Assembly (NCBI RefSeq): GCF_900637205.1
Contig: NZ_LR134355.1
Span: 3,596,001-3,660,000 of the forward strand
DNA from: Mycolicibacterium chitae
GTDB lineage: Bacteria > Actinomycetota > Actinomycetes > Mycobacteriales > Mycobacteriaceae
Direction: 5' to 3'
DNA length: 64,000 nt
The notes under the pieces are model-generated. The model searched no databases and was not told the DNA's origin. It saw only the letters and a program-made list of their open reading frames with translations. Position 1 is the stretch's first letter, and each line of letters opens with the position of its first letter. A program made the translations under genes and the position numbers. Positions 47,128 to 57,021 of this stretch are shown piece by piece.

Positions 47128-47742
47128 TCAGCCCCCGGCGATGGCGCCGCTGCGCGCGTCGACGTCGATCTCGGCCTCCGAGCCGTCGGGCCGGACCAGT
47201 TCGATCTGCCAGACGATCACGTCGCGTTCGGTGTCGATCTGGATCTCGTCAACGGTGGCCCCCGGTTCGCGTTCCAGCGCGGTCTGCAGGGCGCGGGTCG
47301 CGTCGACCTGGGCGGCCTCGGCCTTGGCGACGTCGTCACCCGGATCGCCGGCCTGGCGCTGCCCGACCACCTCGGTGCCCGCCTCGTTGACGCGCACCTC
47401 GAACTCGTTGCCGTCGGAGGCCACCTCGATGTCGAAAACCCGTCGGCCGTCCTCGGTTTCGAGCTCCAGGTCGAAGGGCCGGCCGTTGGGCACGGCGCCG
47501 GCGGCGGTCTGCAGGGCCCGCTCGACCGCGTCGACCGGCGCCCCCTTGCCGGCCGGCGCGGCGACCGGCGAGGTGGTCTCGGCGGTGGTCATCTCGGCGG
47601 TGGCCATCCCCGGCGGCGAGGTGGTCTCGGCGGCGGGCGCGGTGGTGTTGGTCTGCTCCGGTGCCGCGTCCTCGGAACAGCCGCTCATCACAAGTGCGGC
47701 CGCGAGCAGGCTCAGCGCGGCCGGTCGTCCCCAGTGCCTCAT
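47128..47742 (-). CDS. PepSY-domain lipoprotein
   Basis: This 204-residue lipoprotein has a signal peptide with lipobox LVMSGC. A Thr/Ala-rich linker follows, then two PepSY-like repeats (residues about 70-130 and 135-204, the second with ATRALQTALEREPGATVDEI and EAEIDVDARSGAIAGG). PepSY domains often inhibit or sense extracytoplasmic proteases. The ATG at 47742 begins the signal peptide. It sits 25 bases before tmk on the same strand and is not present at this place in H37Rv as I recall it. Confidence 0.8.
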   Translation of the reverse strand: MRHWGRPAALSLLAAALVMSGCSEDAAPEQTNTTAPAAETTSPPGMATAEMTTAETTSPVAAPAGKGAPVDAVERALQTAAGAVPNGRPFDLELETEDGRRVFDIEVASDGNEFEVRVNEAGTEVVGQRQAGDPGDDVAKAEAAQVDATRALQTALEREPGATVDEIQIDTERDVIVWQIELVRPDGSEAEIDVDARSGAIAGG

Positions 47743-47776
47743 CGTGTCCTGGTACCCACATTTGGCCCCGCGGACG

Positions 47777-47814
47777 CAGAATCGCCCAGATCCGGGCGGA
47801 TCTGGGCGATTCTG
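47777..47814 (-). terminator. Hairpin downstream of sahH
   Basis: A perfect 17-base stem (CAGAATCGCCCAGATCC at 47777-47793 pairing with 47798-47814, loop GGGC) begins 18 bases after the sahH stop and lies upstream of the PepSY gene. It lacks a U-tract, as most mycobacterial terminators do. Confidence 0.8.
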
Positions 47815-47831
47815 TGTCTGCTCGGGGCGGA

Positions 47832-49286
<1,455 letters not shown>

Positions 49287-49365
49287 TCGAAATAGCTTCC
49301 TTCGCGGTCCAGTGACTTGGCTCGTTTACACGGTAGACGGCCAGCGGGGCGGTCGCCCGGGCGGA

Positions 49366-49995
49366 TCAGTCGGTCTGGATCACACCGTACCGCTCGCCGA
49401 ACGGCGTCATCAGCCTTGCCAGATCTCCCGCGACGTCGTGGTCGGCCTCCGGCGGCATCGACACGTAGCTCATGGCCAGCCGGACGATCGCGCGGGCCAG
49501 TACCCCGGCGTCCTCCTCGCTGCACGCCACCCAGCTGTTCATCAACGAGTCGGTGAGTTTGGTCGAGGCCCGCGAGATGATCGGGGCGCTGTCGGTGGTG
49601 ATCAGCTGCAGCAGGTCCGGTTTTGCGACACCGGTCAGCAGCGAGATCACCAGCGGGTCGGCGGCCGATTCGGTGAAGAAGGACCGGAATCCCTCCAGGA
49701 ACGCCGAATACATCTGGCCGACGTTGTTGTCCATCGCGTCGCCGACGGCGTCGACGAGGCGGTCGGCCAGCCGCAGCGCGTAGCCCTGGGCCAGGCCCTG
49801 CCGCGATCCGAACTCGTTGTAGATGGTCTGCCGGCTGACCCCGGCCGCCTTGGCGACATCGGAGAGCGTGATCGACGACCAGTCCTTGGCCAGCAGCAGG
49901 TCGCGCATGGCGTCGAGCACCATTTCGCGTAGCAGTCCGCGGGAGGCCTCGGCGTAGGAGGCGGCCCGGCGGCCCGGCTGCTGCGTGCTACTCAC
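49366..49995 (-). CDS. alkX: TetR-family repressor of the alkane operon (AlkX type)
   Basis: This 209-residue TetR protein has its HTH in ITLSDVAKAAGVSRQTIYNE and a C-terminal domain for hydrophobic ligands. M. tuberculosis Rv3249c (AlkX) represses alkB-rubA-rubB; this gene is the last of the same leftward run, 47 bases after rubB. GTG 49995 (VSSTQQPGRRAASYAE) gives the family length. A likely operator overlaps the -35 box of the alkB promoter. Confidence 0.9.
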   Translation of the reverse strand: MSSTQQPGRRAASYAEASRGLLREMVLDAMRDLLLAKDWSSITLSDVAKAAGVSRQTIYNEFGSRQGLAQGYALRLADRLVDAVGDAMDNNVGQMYSAFLEGFRSFFTESAADPLVISLLTGVAKPDLLQLITTDSAPIISRASTKLTDSLMNSWVACSEEDAGVLARAIVRLAMSYVSMPPEADHDVAGDLARLMTPFGERYGVIQTD

Positions 49996-50042
49996 ACGCG
50001 CGACAATAACGCCTCCGGCGACCGCGTTCGGTGCGGCCGCGG

Positions 50043-50228
50043 TCACGGCCGGACGACTTCCACCATTTCGAAGTCGGATTTGGCCGCGCCGCAGTCCGGG
50101 CAGCTCCAGTCCTCGGGGATGTCGTCCCAGCGGGTGCCCGGGGCGATACCGTCCTCCGGCCAGCCCTTGGCCTCGTCGTACTCGAATCCGCACTGCACGC
50201 AGACAAACAGCTTGTACGCGTCGCTCAT
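50043..50228 (-). CDS. rubB: Rubredoxin RubB
   Basis: This 61-residue rubredoxin has two iron-binding pairs, [10 protein letters not shown] and [11 protein letters not shown]. It carries electrons to AlkB. The ATG overlaps the rubA stop by four bases (ATGA). The acidic surface [17 protein letters not shown] is typical of AlkG-type rubredoxins. Confidence 0.95.
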   Translation of the reverse strand: MSDAYKLFVCVQCGFEYDEAKGWPEDGIAPGTRWDDIPEDWSCPDCGAAKSDFEMVEVVRP

Positions 50229-50398
50229 GAGGGGGCTCCTACCGGTTCGAAGTCGATCTTCTCGCGCACCCCGCAGTCCGGGCAGGTCCAGTCGTCGGGC
50301 ACCTGGTCCCAGCCGGTGCCGGGCGGGAATCCTTCCCGCGCAGCGCCTTTGGTCTCGTCGTAGACGTAGTCGCAGATCGGACAGCGGTAGCTGCTCAC
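50225..50398 (-). CDS. rubA: Rubredoxin RubA
   Basis: This 57-residue rubredoxin has [10 protein letters not shown] and [12 protein letters not shown]. The GTG at 50398 ([11 protein letters not shown]) overlaps the alkB stop by four bases (GTGA), and its own stop overlaps rubB, so alkB-rubA-rubB are tightly coupled. One of the two rubredoxins usually supports AlkB turnover; the other may be redundant. Confidence 0.95.
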   Translation of the reverse strand: MSSYRCPICDYVYDETKGAAREGFPPGTGWDQVPDDWTCPDCGVREKIDFEPVGAPS

Positions 50399-51636
50399 TG
50401 GTCCACCGCCGGGGAGCCGTACCGGGCCAGCACCTTGTCGCGCACCCGCGGGGCGATGTTCACCCGGCTGATGTCGCCGTCGTAGTGCTCGAGCACCCGG
50501 TGGTCCATCAGCCTGCGCCACAGGGGCGGGAAGTAGGTCAACCCGATCAGGGATGCATAGCCGCTGGGCAGATTCGGCGCGCCGTCCATGCTGCGCAGCG
50601 TCTGGTAACGCCGGGTGGGGTTGGCGTGGTGGTCGCTGTGCCGCTGCAGGTGGTACAGGAACAGGTTGGTGACGATGTGGTCGGAGTTCCAGCTGTGCGC
50701 GGGTGTGCAGCGCTCGTAGCGGCCGCTGGCGGTCTTCTGCCGCATCAGGCCGTAGTGCTCGAGGTAGTTGACCGCCTCGAGCAGGCTGAAGCCGAACACC
50801 GCCGAGATCAGCATGTACGGGACCAGCGCCAGACCGAACACCGCGATCAGCACGCCCCAGAACAGCACCGACATGGCCCACGCGTTGAGTACGTCGTTGG
50901 ACGGATACGTTCTCGGATCCCACGGGCTGCGCCCGCCGCGCCGCAGCCGGGCGGCCTCGAGCTGCCAGGACGACTTCAGGCCGCCCCACACGCTGCGCGG
51001 CAGGAATTCCCAGAACGTCTCGCCGAACCGGCCCGACGCCGGATCCTCAGGCGTGGCGACGCGGACGTGGTGGCCGCGGTTGTGCTCGATGTAGAAGTGG
51101 CCGTACCAGGTCTGGGCGAGGGTGATCTTGGACAGCCAGCGTTCCAGGGCGGCCTTCTTGTGGCCCAGTTCGTGGGCGGTGTTGATGCCGACGCCGCCGA
51201 GCACGCCGACCGACAGCGCCAGCCCGATCTTGGCCGGCCAGCCCAGTGCGCCGTCGAAGCCCAGCCAGCTCAGGTCGGACGCGGTGAACAGGTAGGCGCC
51301 GACGACGACGCTGGCGTACTGGAACGGGATGTAGATGTAGGTGCAGTACCGGTAGTACTTGTCGTCCTCCAGGTCCGCCATCACCGCATCGGGCGGATTC
51401 TGACCGTCCGGACCGAACCGCAGGTCCAGCAGCGGCAGCACGATGTAGAGCAGGATCGGGCCGATCCAGAACGGGACCTGCGCCGCGAGGTGCCAACCGA
51501 GGTTGTTGAGCGCCCACACCACCGGCAGCATCACGAACAGCGCGGTGGGCACGATCAGCCCCATCAGCCACAGGTAGCGCTTCTTGTCCCGCCACTGCTC
51601 GCCGCTGGCGGGCGTTGTTGCCTCCAGTGAAGTCAC
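50395..51636 (-). CDS. alkB: Alkane 1-monooxygenase AlkB
   Basis: This 413-residue membrane di-iron hydroxylase has the histidine boxes [15 protein letters not shown] and LQRHSDHH plus NYLEHYGL. It oxidises medium- to long-chain n-alkanes to 1-alkanols with rubredoxin electrons. GTG 51636 has GGAGG seven bases upstream. The gene leads the alkB-rubA-rubB-alkX unit from a good promoter with an overlapping palindrome. Corresponds to Rv3252c. Confidence 0.96.
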   Translation of the reverse strand: MTSLEATTPASGEQWRDKKRYLWLMGLIVPTALFVMLPVVWALNNLGWHLAAQVPFWIGPILLYIVLPLLDLRFGPDGQNPPDAVMADLEDDKYYRYCTYIYIPFQYASVVVGAYLFTASDLSWLGFDGALGWPAKIGLALSVGVLGGVGINTAHELGHKKAALERWLSKITLAQTWYGHFYIEHNRGHHVRVATPEDPASGRFGETFWEFLPRSVWGGLKSSWQLEAARLRRGGRSPWDPRTYPSNDVLNAWAMSVLFWGVLIAVFGLALVPYMLISAVFGFSLLEAVNYLEHYGLMRQKTASGRYERCTPAHSWNSDHIVTNLFLYHLQRHSDHHANPTRRYQTLRSMDGAPNLPSGYASLIGLTYFPPLWRRLMDHRVLEHYDGDISRVNIAPRVRDKVLARYGSPAVDQ

Positions 51637-51675
51637 CGTCTACCTCCAAGTGAGTGCGATCACGTCGATGACTTG

Positions 51676-51708
51676 ACTATAAAGCCAGATTTGTCGCCTG
51701 TCTAGACA
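51676..51708 (-). promoter_or_regulatory. alkB promoter with operator over the -35 box
   Basis: On the minus strand, TAGACA (51704-51699) and TATAGT (51681-51676) are spaced by 17 bases, a near-consensus SigA promoter. The perfect palindrome TGTCTAGACA (51699-51708) overlaps the -35. A repressor bound there, probably AlkX, would block transcription of alkB. The alkB start is about 40 bases downstream. Confidence 0.65.
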
Positions 51709-51731
51709 TAGAGGCAGGTCTTGTAAAGCGG

Positions 51732-53219
51732 CTACCGGAGGTCGGCCTCCTGCGCCTGCAAGCGCCGTCCCATCACCGAGTGCCGCCGGCTGTAGGCGAA
51801 GTAGATGACGACGCCGAGCACCATCCAGATCAGGAACCGGATCCAGGTCAGCGCGGTGAGGTTGAGCATCAGCCACACGCAGGCCACGATCGACGCGATC
51901 GGCAGCAGCGGCACCCACGGCACCCGGAAGCCCCGCTCGAGGTCCGGCCGGGTCCGACGCAACACCAGCACGCCCGCCGAGACCAGCACGAACGCGAACA
52001 GCGTGCCGACGTTGACCATCTCCTCGAGCTTGTCGATCGGGAACAGCGAGGCCGCCAGCGCGATCAGGACCGCCACGATCACGGTGATCCGCACCGGGGT
52101 CCCCCGGTCACTGGTCTTGGCCAGCGACCGCGGCAGCAGGCCGTCGCGGGACATCGCGAAGATCACCCGGGACTGCCCCAGCACCAGGACCATCACCACG
52201 GTGGTCAGACCGGCCAGCGCGCCGATCGAGATGATCTGGGCCGCCCAGTCGATCCCGTTGGCCGAGAAGGCCGTCGCCAGGTTCGCGGCCTTGCCGTCCG
52301 GGCCGGTCTTCAACTCGGTGTAGGACACCATCCCCGTGAGCACCACGGAAACCGCCACGTAGAGGACGGTCACGATGGCCAGCGCCGCCAGGATGCCCTT
52401 GGCGACGTCGCGCTGCGGGTTCTTGGTCTCCTCGGCGGTGGTCGCCACGACGTCGAAGCCGATGAACGCGAAGAACACGATGGACGCGCCGGCCAGCAGG
52501 CCGTAGACGCCGTAGTGGCTGCCCTCGGCGCCGGTCAACAGCGAGAACAGGGACTGGTCGACGCCGGTGCCGCCCGCCTCGCCGGGCTCCGAGGGCGGGA
52601 TGAACGGCGTGTAGTTGACGGCCTTGATGTAGAACGCGCCGACGATGACCACCAGCAGCACCACCGCGACCTTGATGGCGGTGATGGTGGCCGAAAAGTT
52701 GGCCGAAAGCTTCGTGCCCATCGCCAACAAAACCGCCACCACCGCTACGATCAACAGGGCGCCCCAGTCCAATTGCAGGGCACCGACATCGGCGACACCG
52801 CCGGAAAATCCGAATACGGTGCCCAGGTAGGACGACCATCCCTTGGCCACCACCGCCGCACCGATGGAAAACTCCAGAATCAGGTCCCAGCCGATGATCC
52901 AGGCCATGAACTCCCCGAAGGTCGCATACGAGAAGGTGTATGCGCTCCCGGCGACCGGCACCGTCGATGCGAACTCGGCGTAGCACAGGGCGGCCAGGCC
53001 ACAGGTGAACGCGGCGATGAGGAACGACACCGAGATCGCCGGGCCGGTGATGTTGCCGGCCGTCGTGGCGGTCACGGTGAAGATGCCCGCGCCGACCACC
53101 ACCGAGACCCCGAAGATGGTCAGATCCCACCAGGTCAAGTCCTTGCGCAGCCGGGTCCCGGGTTCGTCGGTGTCGGCGATCGATTGTTCGACCGATTTGG
53201 TGCGCCATCTGCTGATCAC
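51732..53219 (-). CDS. APC-family cationic amino acid permease (Rv3253c type)
   Basis: This 495-residue permease has about 12 membrane helices, with the APC pattern GVSVVVGAGIFTVTATTAG in helix 1 and FIGFDVVATTAEETKNPQRD in the middle. It likely imports basic amino acids or related compounds. I preferred the GTG at 53219 (MISRWRTKSVEQS), because AAAGGTG lies about ten bases upstream and the length matches the homologue; a TTG at 53237 is also in frame. Divergent from the monooxygenase gene. Confidence 0.85.
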   Translation of the reverse strand: MISRWRTKSVEQSIADTDEPGTRLRKDLTWWDLTIFGVSVVVGAGIFTVTATTAGNITGPAISVSFLIAAFTCGLAALCYAEFASTVPVAGSAYTFSYATFGEFMAWIIGWDLILEFSIGAAVVAKGWSSYLGTVFGFSGGVADVGALQLDWGALLIVAVVAVLLAMGTKLSANFSATITAIKVAVVLLVVIVGAFYIKAVNYTPFIPPSEPGEAGGTGVDQSLFSLLTGAEGSHYGVYGLLAGASIVFFAFIGFDVVATTAEETKNPQRDVAKGILAALAIVTVLYVAVSVVLTGMVSYTELKTGPDGKAANLATAFSANGIDWAAQIISIGALAGLTTVVMVLVLGQSRVIFAMSRDGLLPRSLAKTSDRGTPVRITVIVAVLIALAASLFPIDKLEEMVNVGTLFAFVLVSAGVLVLRRTRPDLERGFRVPWVPLLPIASIVACVWLMLNLTALTWIRFLIWMVLGVVIYFAYSRRHSVMGRRLQAQEADLR

Positions 53220-53279
53220 AGTTTTGTCACCTTTCAAGTTGTCCCGGTTTCGGCAATCTACCCATTACGGTGGCCCTCA

Positions 53280-54668
53280 ATGAGCAGGACACATAATCTC
53301 CCGCGCGATCATGTCGTGGTGATCGGCAGCAGCGTCGCCGGTCTCTGTGCGGCCAAGCTGCTTTCCGAGCATTTCGAGCGGGTGACGCTGTACGAACGCG
53401 ACCGGTTGCCCGACACCCCGGTCAATCGCAGCGCCATCCCGCAGGGCGACCACGTGCACCTGCTGATGGCCCGCGGGGCCGAGGAACTCGAGAAGGTGTT
53501 CCCCGGGCTACTCTCGGCCATGACCGACGAGGGCGTGCCGGTGGTGCGCAACCAGCCGGAGTCCATTCACTTCACCGCCGGCGGGCACGTGCTGGGCACC
53601 GGGCAGGTCCTCGAATCGAACTTCACCGCCTACGTCCCGAGCCGGGCGCAGCTCGAGTGGCAGATCCGCTCGCGGGTCAGCGCGCTGCCCAAGGTGCACA
53701 TCATCGAGCGCGGGGTCACCGAACCGGTCTACGACCCGGTGGCCGGCCGAATCACCGGGGTGGTGCTCGACGACGGCGAAACCGTGCCCGCCGACCTGGT
53801 CGTCGACGCCTCCGGGCGCGGCAGTCGGCTCCCGACGTGGTTGGAGCAGTGGGGATTCGGGCGTCCGCGCGAGGATTCGGTCAAGATCGGCGTCACCTAC
53901 GCATCGCAGCGCGTGCGCATCCCCGCGGGCCTGATGGCCGAGAAGATGGTCCTGGTCAGCGCGCCGCACGACCGGCCGCTGGGCATGGGCATGCTCTTCC
54001 ACGAGGACGCCATCTGGACGGTGACGGCGTTCGGCGTCGCCAAGGCCGAACCGCCCGGGGACTTCACCGGCATCTGCGACCTGGCCGAGACGGTGCTCCC
54101 GCCGCACATCAGCGCGGCGCTGCGGGCCGGAGAACCGGTGGGGCAGATGAACTTTCACCGCTACCCCACCAGCAAGTGGCGGCGCTACGACAAGATGGAT
54201 CGGCTGCCCGAGGGCATCTTCCCGTTCGGCGACGCCGTCGCGAGCCTGAACCCGACCTTCGGTCAGGGTGTGACCATGACCGCGCTGCAGGCCGCCAACC
54301 TGCGCGAGGCGCTGTCCCCCGGCGTCGACGGATTCGTCCAGCGACTGATCCGCCGCACCGCACGCACGACGCTGCCGGTGTGGCTGATGAACTCGGTGGC
54401 CGACATCGAGGCCCACGGCGCCCAGGGGCCGCGGCCCAAGTGGTACGGGCCGATGTTCGGGCTGTTCGATCAGTTCCTCGGCGCGGCCGAGACCGATCCC
54501 GTTCTGGCCGAATGGTTCCTGCGCCGCACCAGCCTGCTTGACAGCGTCTGGATGACACCGCCGCCGCGGATCATCGGGCGCGCGGTCCGCACCAACATGC
54601 GGCAGTGGATGGCCGAGCATGGTCGCCGCCGCGACGACGTCGGCGAGGAAGCCGTCGCGAGTTCCTAG
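53280..54668 (+). CDS. FAD-dependent monooxygenase-like protein (Rv3254 type)
   Basis: This 462-residue flavoprotein has the ADP-binding motif VVVIGSSVAGLCAAKLLSE, a DG-like motif (VVDASGRGSRLPTW) and the GDAVASLNPTFGQGVTMTAL motif near the C-terminal third. This matches Rv3254 in length (462). Such proteins hydroxylate or oxidise hydrophobic substrates; the target here is not known. Position next to alkB suggests lipid or alkane-derived substrates, but it is on the other strand. It converges on manA with overlapping stops. Confidence 0.85.
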   Translation: MSRTHNLPRDHVVVIGSSVAGLCAAKLLSEHFERVTLYERDRLPDTPVNRSAIPQGDHVHLLMARGAEELEKVFPGLLSAMTDEGVPVVRNQPESIHFTAGGHVLGTGQVLESNFTAYVPSRAQLEWQIRSRVSALPKVHIIERGVTEPVYDPVAGRITGVVLDDGETVPADLVVDASGRGSRLPTWLEQWGFGRPREDSVKIGVTYASQRVRIPAGLMAEKMVLVSAPHDRPLGMGMLFHEDAIWTVTAFGVAKAEPPGDFTGICDLAETVLPPHISAALRAGEPVGQMNFHRYPTSKWRRYDKMDRLPEGIFPFGDAVASLNPTFGQGVTMTALQAANLREALSPGVDGFVQRLIRRTARTTLPVWLMNSVADIEAHGAQGPRPKWYGPMFGLFDQFLGAAETDPVLAEWFLRRTSLLDSVWMTPPPRIIGRAVRTNMRQWMAEHGRRRDDVGEEAVASS

Positions 54669-55891
54669 ATGCCGACCGTGGCCCGGAACAGGGTGGCGGG
54701 CTGCTCGGCGACCAGGCGGATCCGGCCGTCGTCGGCGGAAACCCATGCGGCACTGCCCCGTTCGAGCTGCACCTCACCGGCCTTGCCGAGCACCGTCACG
54801 GCCCCGTCGGCGCAGATCAGCACCTGCGGCCCCTCGTGCCGGCAGGGCGCGTCGACCTCGTGGCCCAGGTGCTCGCCGTCGAGGTGCAGGATCGACACCG
54901 CGAACTCCGCGGCCGGGGTGCGGTAGCTGCGCTCGAAGCCGTCCTGCTGCACCTCCGGATGCAGATCCTTGTCGGTGGCCGGGGTGAAGTTCAGCACCCG
55001 CAACAGCTCGGGCACGTCGACGTGCTTCGGGGTCAACCCGCCGCGAAGCACGTTGTCCGAGTTGGCCATCACCTCGAGGCCGACGCCGTGCAGATAGGTG
55101 TGCAGGTTGCCGGCCGGCAGATAGATCGCCTCGCCGGGCTGCAGGTGGACCCGGTTGAGCAGCAGCGCGGCCAGCACCCCGGCGTCGCCGGGATAACGCT
55201 CCCCCAGCTCCAGCGCCGTGCGGGCCACCGCGGCGAACTCGGTGTCCTCCGAACGCAGATAGTTGATGGCGCCGTCGAGCACCGCGGGCACCAGGACGTC
55301 CAGGTCGGGCTGCGGCAAGGTGATCCAGGTGGTGAACAGCGCGCGCAGCCCGTCGGCGTCGGACTGATCCGAGAGCAGGTTGACGTAGGGGTCCAGGTCG
55401 GAGACCGCCAGCGCGCGCAGCAACTCGACCGTCCGGGCCGCCGGGCGGAATCCGGCCAGGGCCTCGAACGGCTGCAGCGCCACCAGGATCTCGGGCTTGT
55501 GGCTGCGGTCGCGGTAGTTGCGCTCCGGGGAGCTCAGCGGCACCCCCAGGCGGTCCTCGCGGGCGTAGCCCTCGACGGCCTGCTCGGAGCTGGGATGGGC
55601 CTGCAGCGACAGCGGTTCGTCGGCGGCCAGGATCTTCACCAGGAACGGCAGGGCATCGCCGAACCGCGCGCGTACCGCCGGGCCGAGCTGCCCCTCCGGG
55701 TCGGCCTTCACCAGATCCAGCAGCGGGCGTTCGCCGTCGGGGGTCTGCACCCACGCCGGGTCGGCCGGGTGCGCGCCGAGCCACAACTCCGCCTCGGGGT
55801 GCGCGGTCGGCACCGGCCGACCGGTGAAGTCCGCGATAGCGGTCCTCGAACCCCAGGCGTACGTGCGTATCGCCCCGCGTAGCAGCTCCAC
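54665..55891 (-). CDS. manA: Mannose-6-phosphate isomerase, class I
   Basis: This 408-residue zinc enzyme interconverts fructose-6-P and mannose-6-P for mannan, LAM and GDP-mannose synthesis. Zinc and active-site motifs are in LSLQAHPSSEQAVEGYAR and YLPAGNLHTYLHGVGLEVMA. It matches Rv3255c exactly in length. It is the last gene of the leftward manB-SIS-manA run, 50 bases after the SIS-like gene. Confidence 0.94.
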   Translation of the reverse strand: MELLRGAIRTYAWGSRTAIADFTGRPVPTAHPEAELWLGAHPADPAWVQTPDGERPLLDLVKADPEGQLGPAVRARFGDALPFLVKILAADEPLSLQAHPSSEQAVEGYAREDRLGVPLSSPERNYRDRSHKPEILVALQPFEALAGFRPAARTVELLRALAVSDLDPYVNLLSDQSDADGLRALFTTWITLPQPDLDVLVPAVLDGAINYLRSEDTEFAAVARTALELGERYPGDAGVLAALLLNRVHLQPGEAIYLPAGNLHTYLHGVGLEVMANSDNVLRGGLTPKHVDVPELLRVLNFTPATDKDLHPEVQQDGFERSYRTPAAEFAVSILHLDGEHLGHEVDAPCRHEGPQVLICADGAVTVLGKAGEVQLERGSAAWVSADDGRIRLVAEQPATLFRATVGI

Positions 55892-55941
55892 TACCTGATC
55901 CCCTGTGTCCTGATCCCCTGTGTCATGCCGTCCCCACGCCG

Positions 55942-57021
55942 TCAGCCTCGGACCAGACGCAGGTACACCGCGGCCATCGCGAGCCGAACAGCGAGCGTAG
56001 CCAATTGCTGTTCAGGACGGTCGACTCCCATCGGGGCGGCGGCCTCGTCGGCGTCGGGGACATCCTGAACACCCACCATATCGACGTCCGGGAAGCCGGC
56101 CAGCCGTGCTGTCAGCGTCGGCCGCTCGGCGCTGAGCGTCAGCGCGAGCACCCGCAGCGGCGCCGGGGCGGGCCCGTCGATCTCCTCGTCGTGGAACAGC
56201 GCGTCGACGCCGGCACCGGCGCCGAGCACGCCGGAGCGCAGCACGGCCATCGCGTCGGCCAGGCCGGCCGCGGCCACCGGTTGCCCGGCGATCCGCAAGA
56301 ACAGCACCGCGGCGTGGCGGGCCAGGGCCAGCGTCGCGGCGCAGTCCCCGGTGAGCGCCACATCGCGGCCGGCGATGCGCTCGGCCAACCCCTTGGCGGA
56401 GTTGGTGAACACCTCGCGGGCCGCGCTGTTGCGCAAGGCCTCGGCGTCCAGCTCATCGGCCAGTGCGCCCAGGTCGGCGGGCACCGCCGAGTCGACGGCG
56501 GCCAGCACGGCCAGACCCGCGGCCAGGTAGCGGCAGAACGCGAACTCGTCGGGCACCGTCAGCCGGGGGGCCAGATCGGCCGAGTGGCCCGCCGCCGCGT
56601 CGCGCAGCGGACCCTCGATCGGCGCGGCCACCACCAGCTGGCTGCCGCGGCGGACCGCGGTCGCCGCCGCGGTCACCAGCGTCGGGTCGGCCGGGTCGTC
56701 ACCGGCCACCACCAACACGTCGAGCGGACCGATCCAGGGCGGCACTTCGGCGGCCACCACGATCGGTTCGACGGCCGTGCCGCCCAGCGTCGCCGCCAGC
56801 ACCGCGCCCGCGGATTCGGCGGTCCCGCGCCCAGCCACCCAGACCACCGAACGCGGCCGCTGCGCGCCGCGCAGCGCGTCGAGTGCGCCCTCGTCGACCG
56901 CCGCGGCGGTGGCCCGGACCTGCGCCCCGGCCATCGAGGCGGACCGCAACAGTCCGTCGCGGTCCGCCTCGATCAGGCCCTCGGTGTCGTCGATGTCGAC
57001 GACTGCGCGCACCGCGTTCAC
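55942..57021 (-). CDS. SIS-fold phosphosugar isomerase-like protein (Rv3256c type)
   Basis: This 359-residue protein resembles bifunctional phosphoglucose/phosphomannose isomerases with a SIS-type sugar-phosphate-binding fold (SVVWVAGRGTAESAGAVLAA, LDVLVVAGDDPADPTLV). Catalytic residues are not obvious and the role of Rv3256c-type proteins is unknown. GTG 57021 overlaps the manB stop by four bases, so the proteins are made together. Context suggests a helper in mannose metabolism. Confidence 0.8.
   Translation of the reverse strand: MNAVRAVVDIDDTEGLIEADRDGLLRSASMAGAQVRATAAAVDEGALDALRGAQRPRSVVWVAGRGTAESAGAVLAATLGGTAVEPIVVAAEVPPWIGPLDVLVVAGDDPADPTLVTAAATAVRRGSQLVVAAPIEGPLRDAAAGHSADLAPRLTVPDEFAFCRYLAAGLAVLAAVDSAVPADLGALADELDAEALRNSAAREVFTNSAKGLAERIAGRDVALTGDCAATLALARHAAVLFLRIAGQPVAAAGLADAMAVLRSGVLGAGAGVDALFHDEEIDGPAPAPLRVLALTLSAERPTLTARLAGFPDVDMVGVQDVPDADEAAAPMGVDRPEQQLATLAVRLAMAAVYLRLVRG

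Noticed and set aside
49287..49365. SAH riboswitch upstream of sahH
   Set aside because: The 79-base gap shows no extended pairing or conserved core; nothing supports a riboswitch.
51780..54668. 962-residue plus-strand frame ending in the monooxygenase
   Set aside because: The first 500 residues are the antisense of the permease; the true gene starts at ATG 53280 with its FAD-binding strand.
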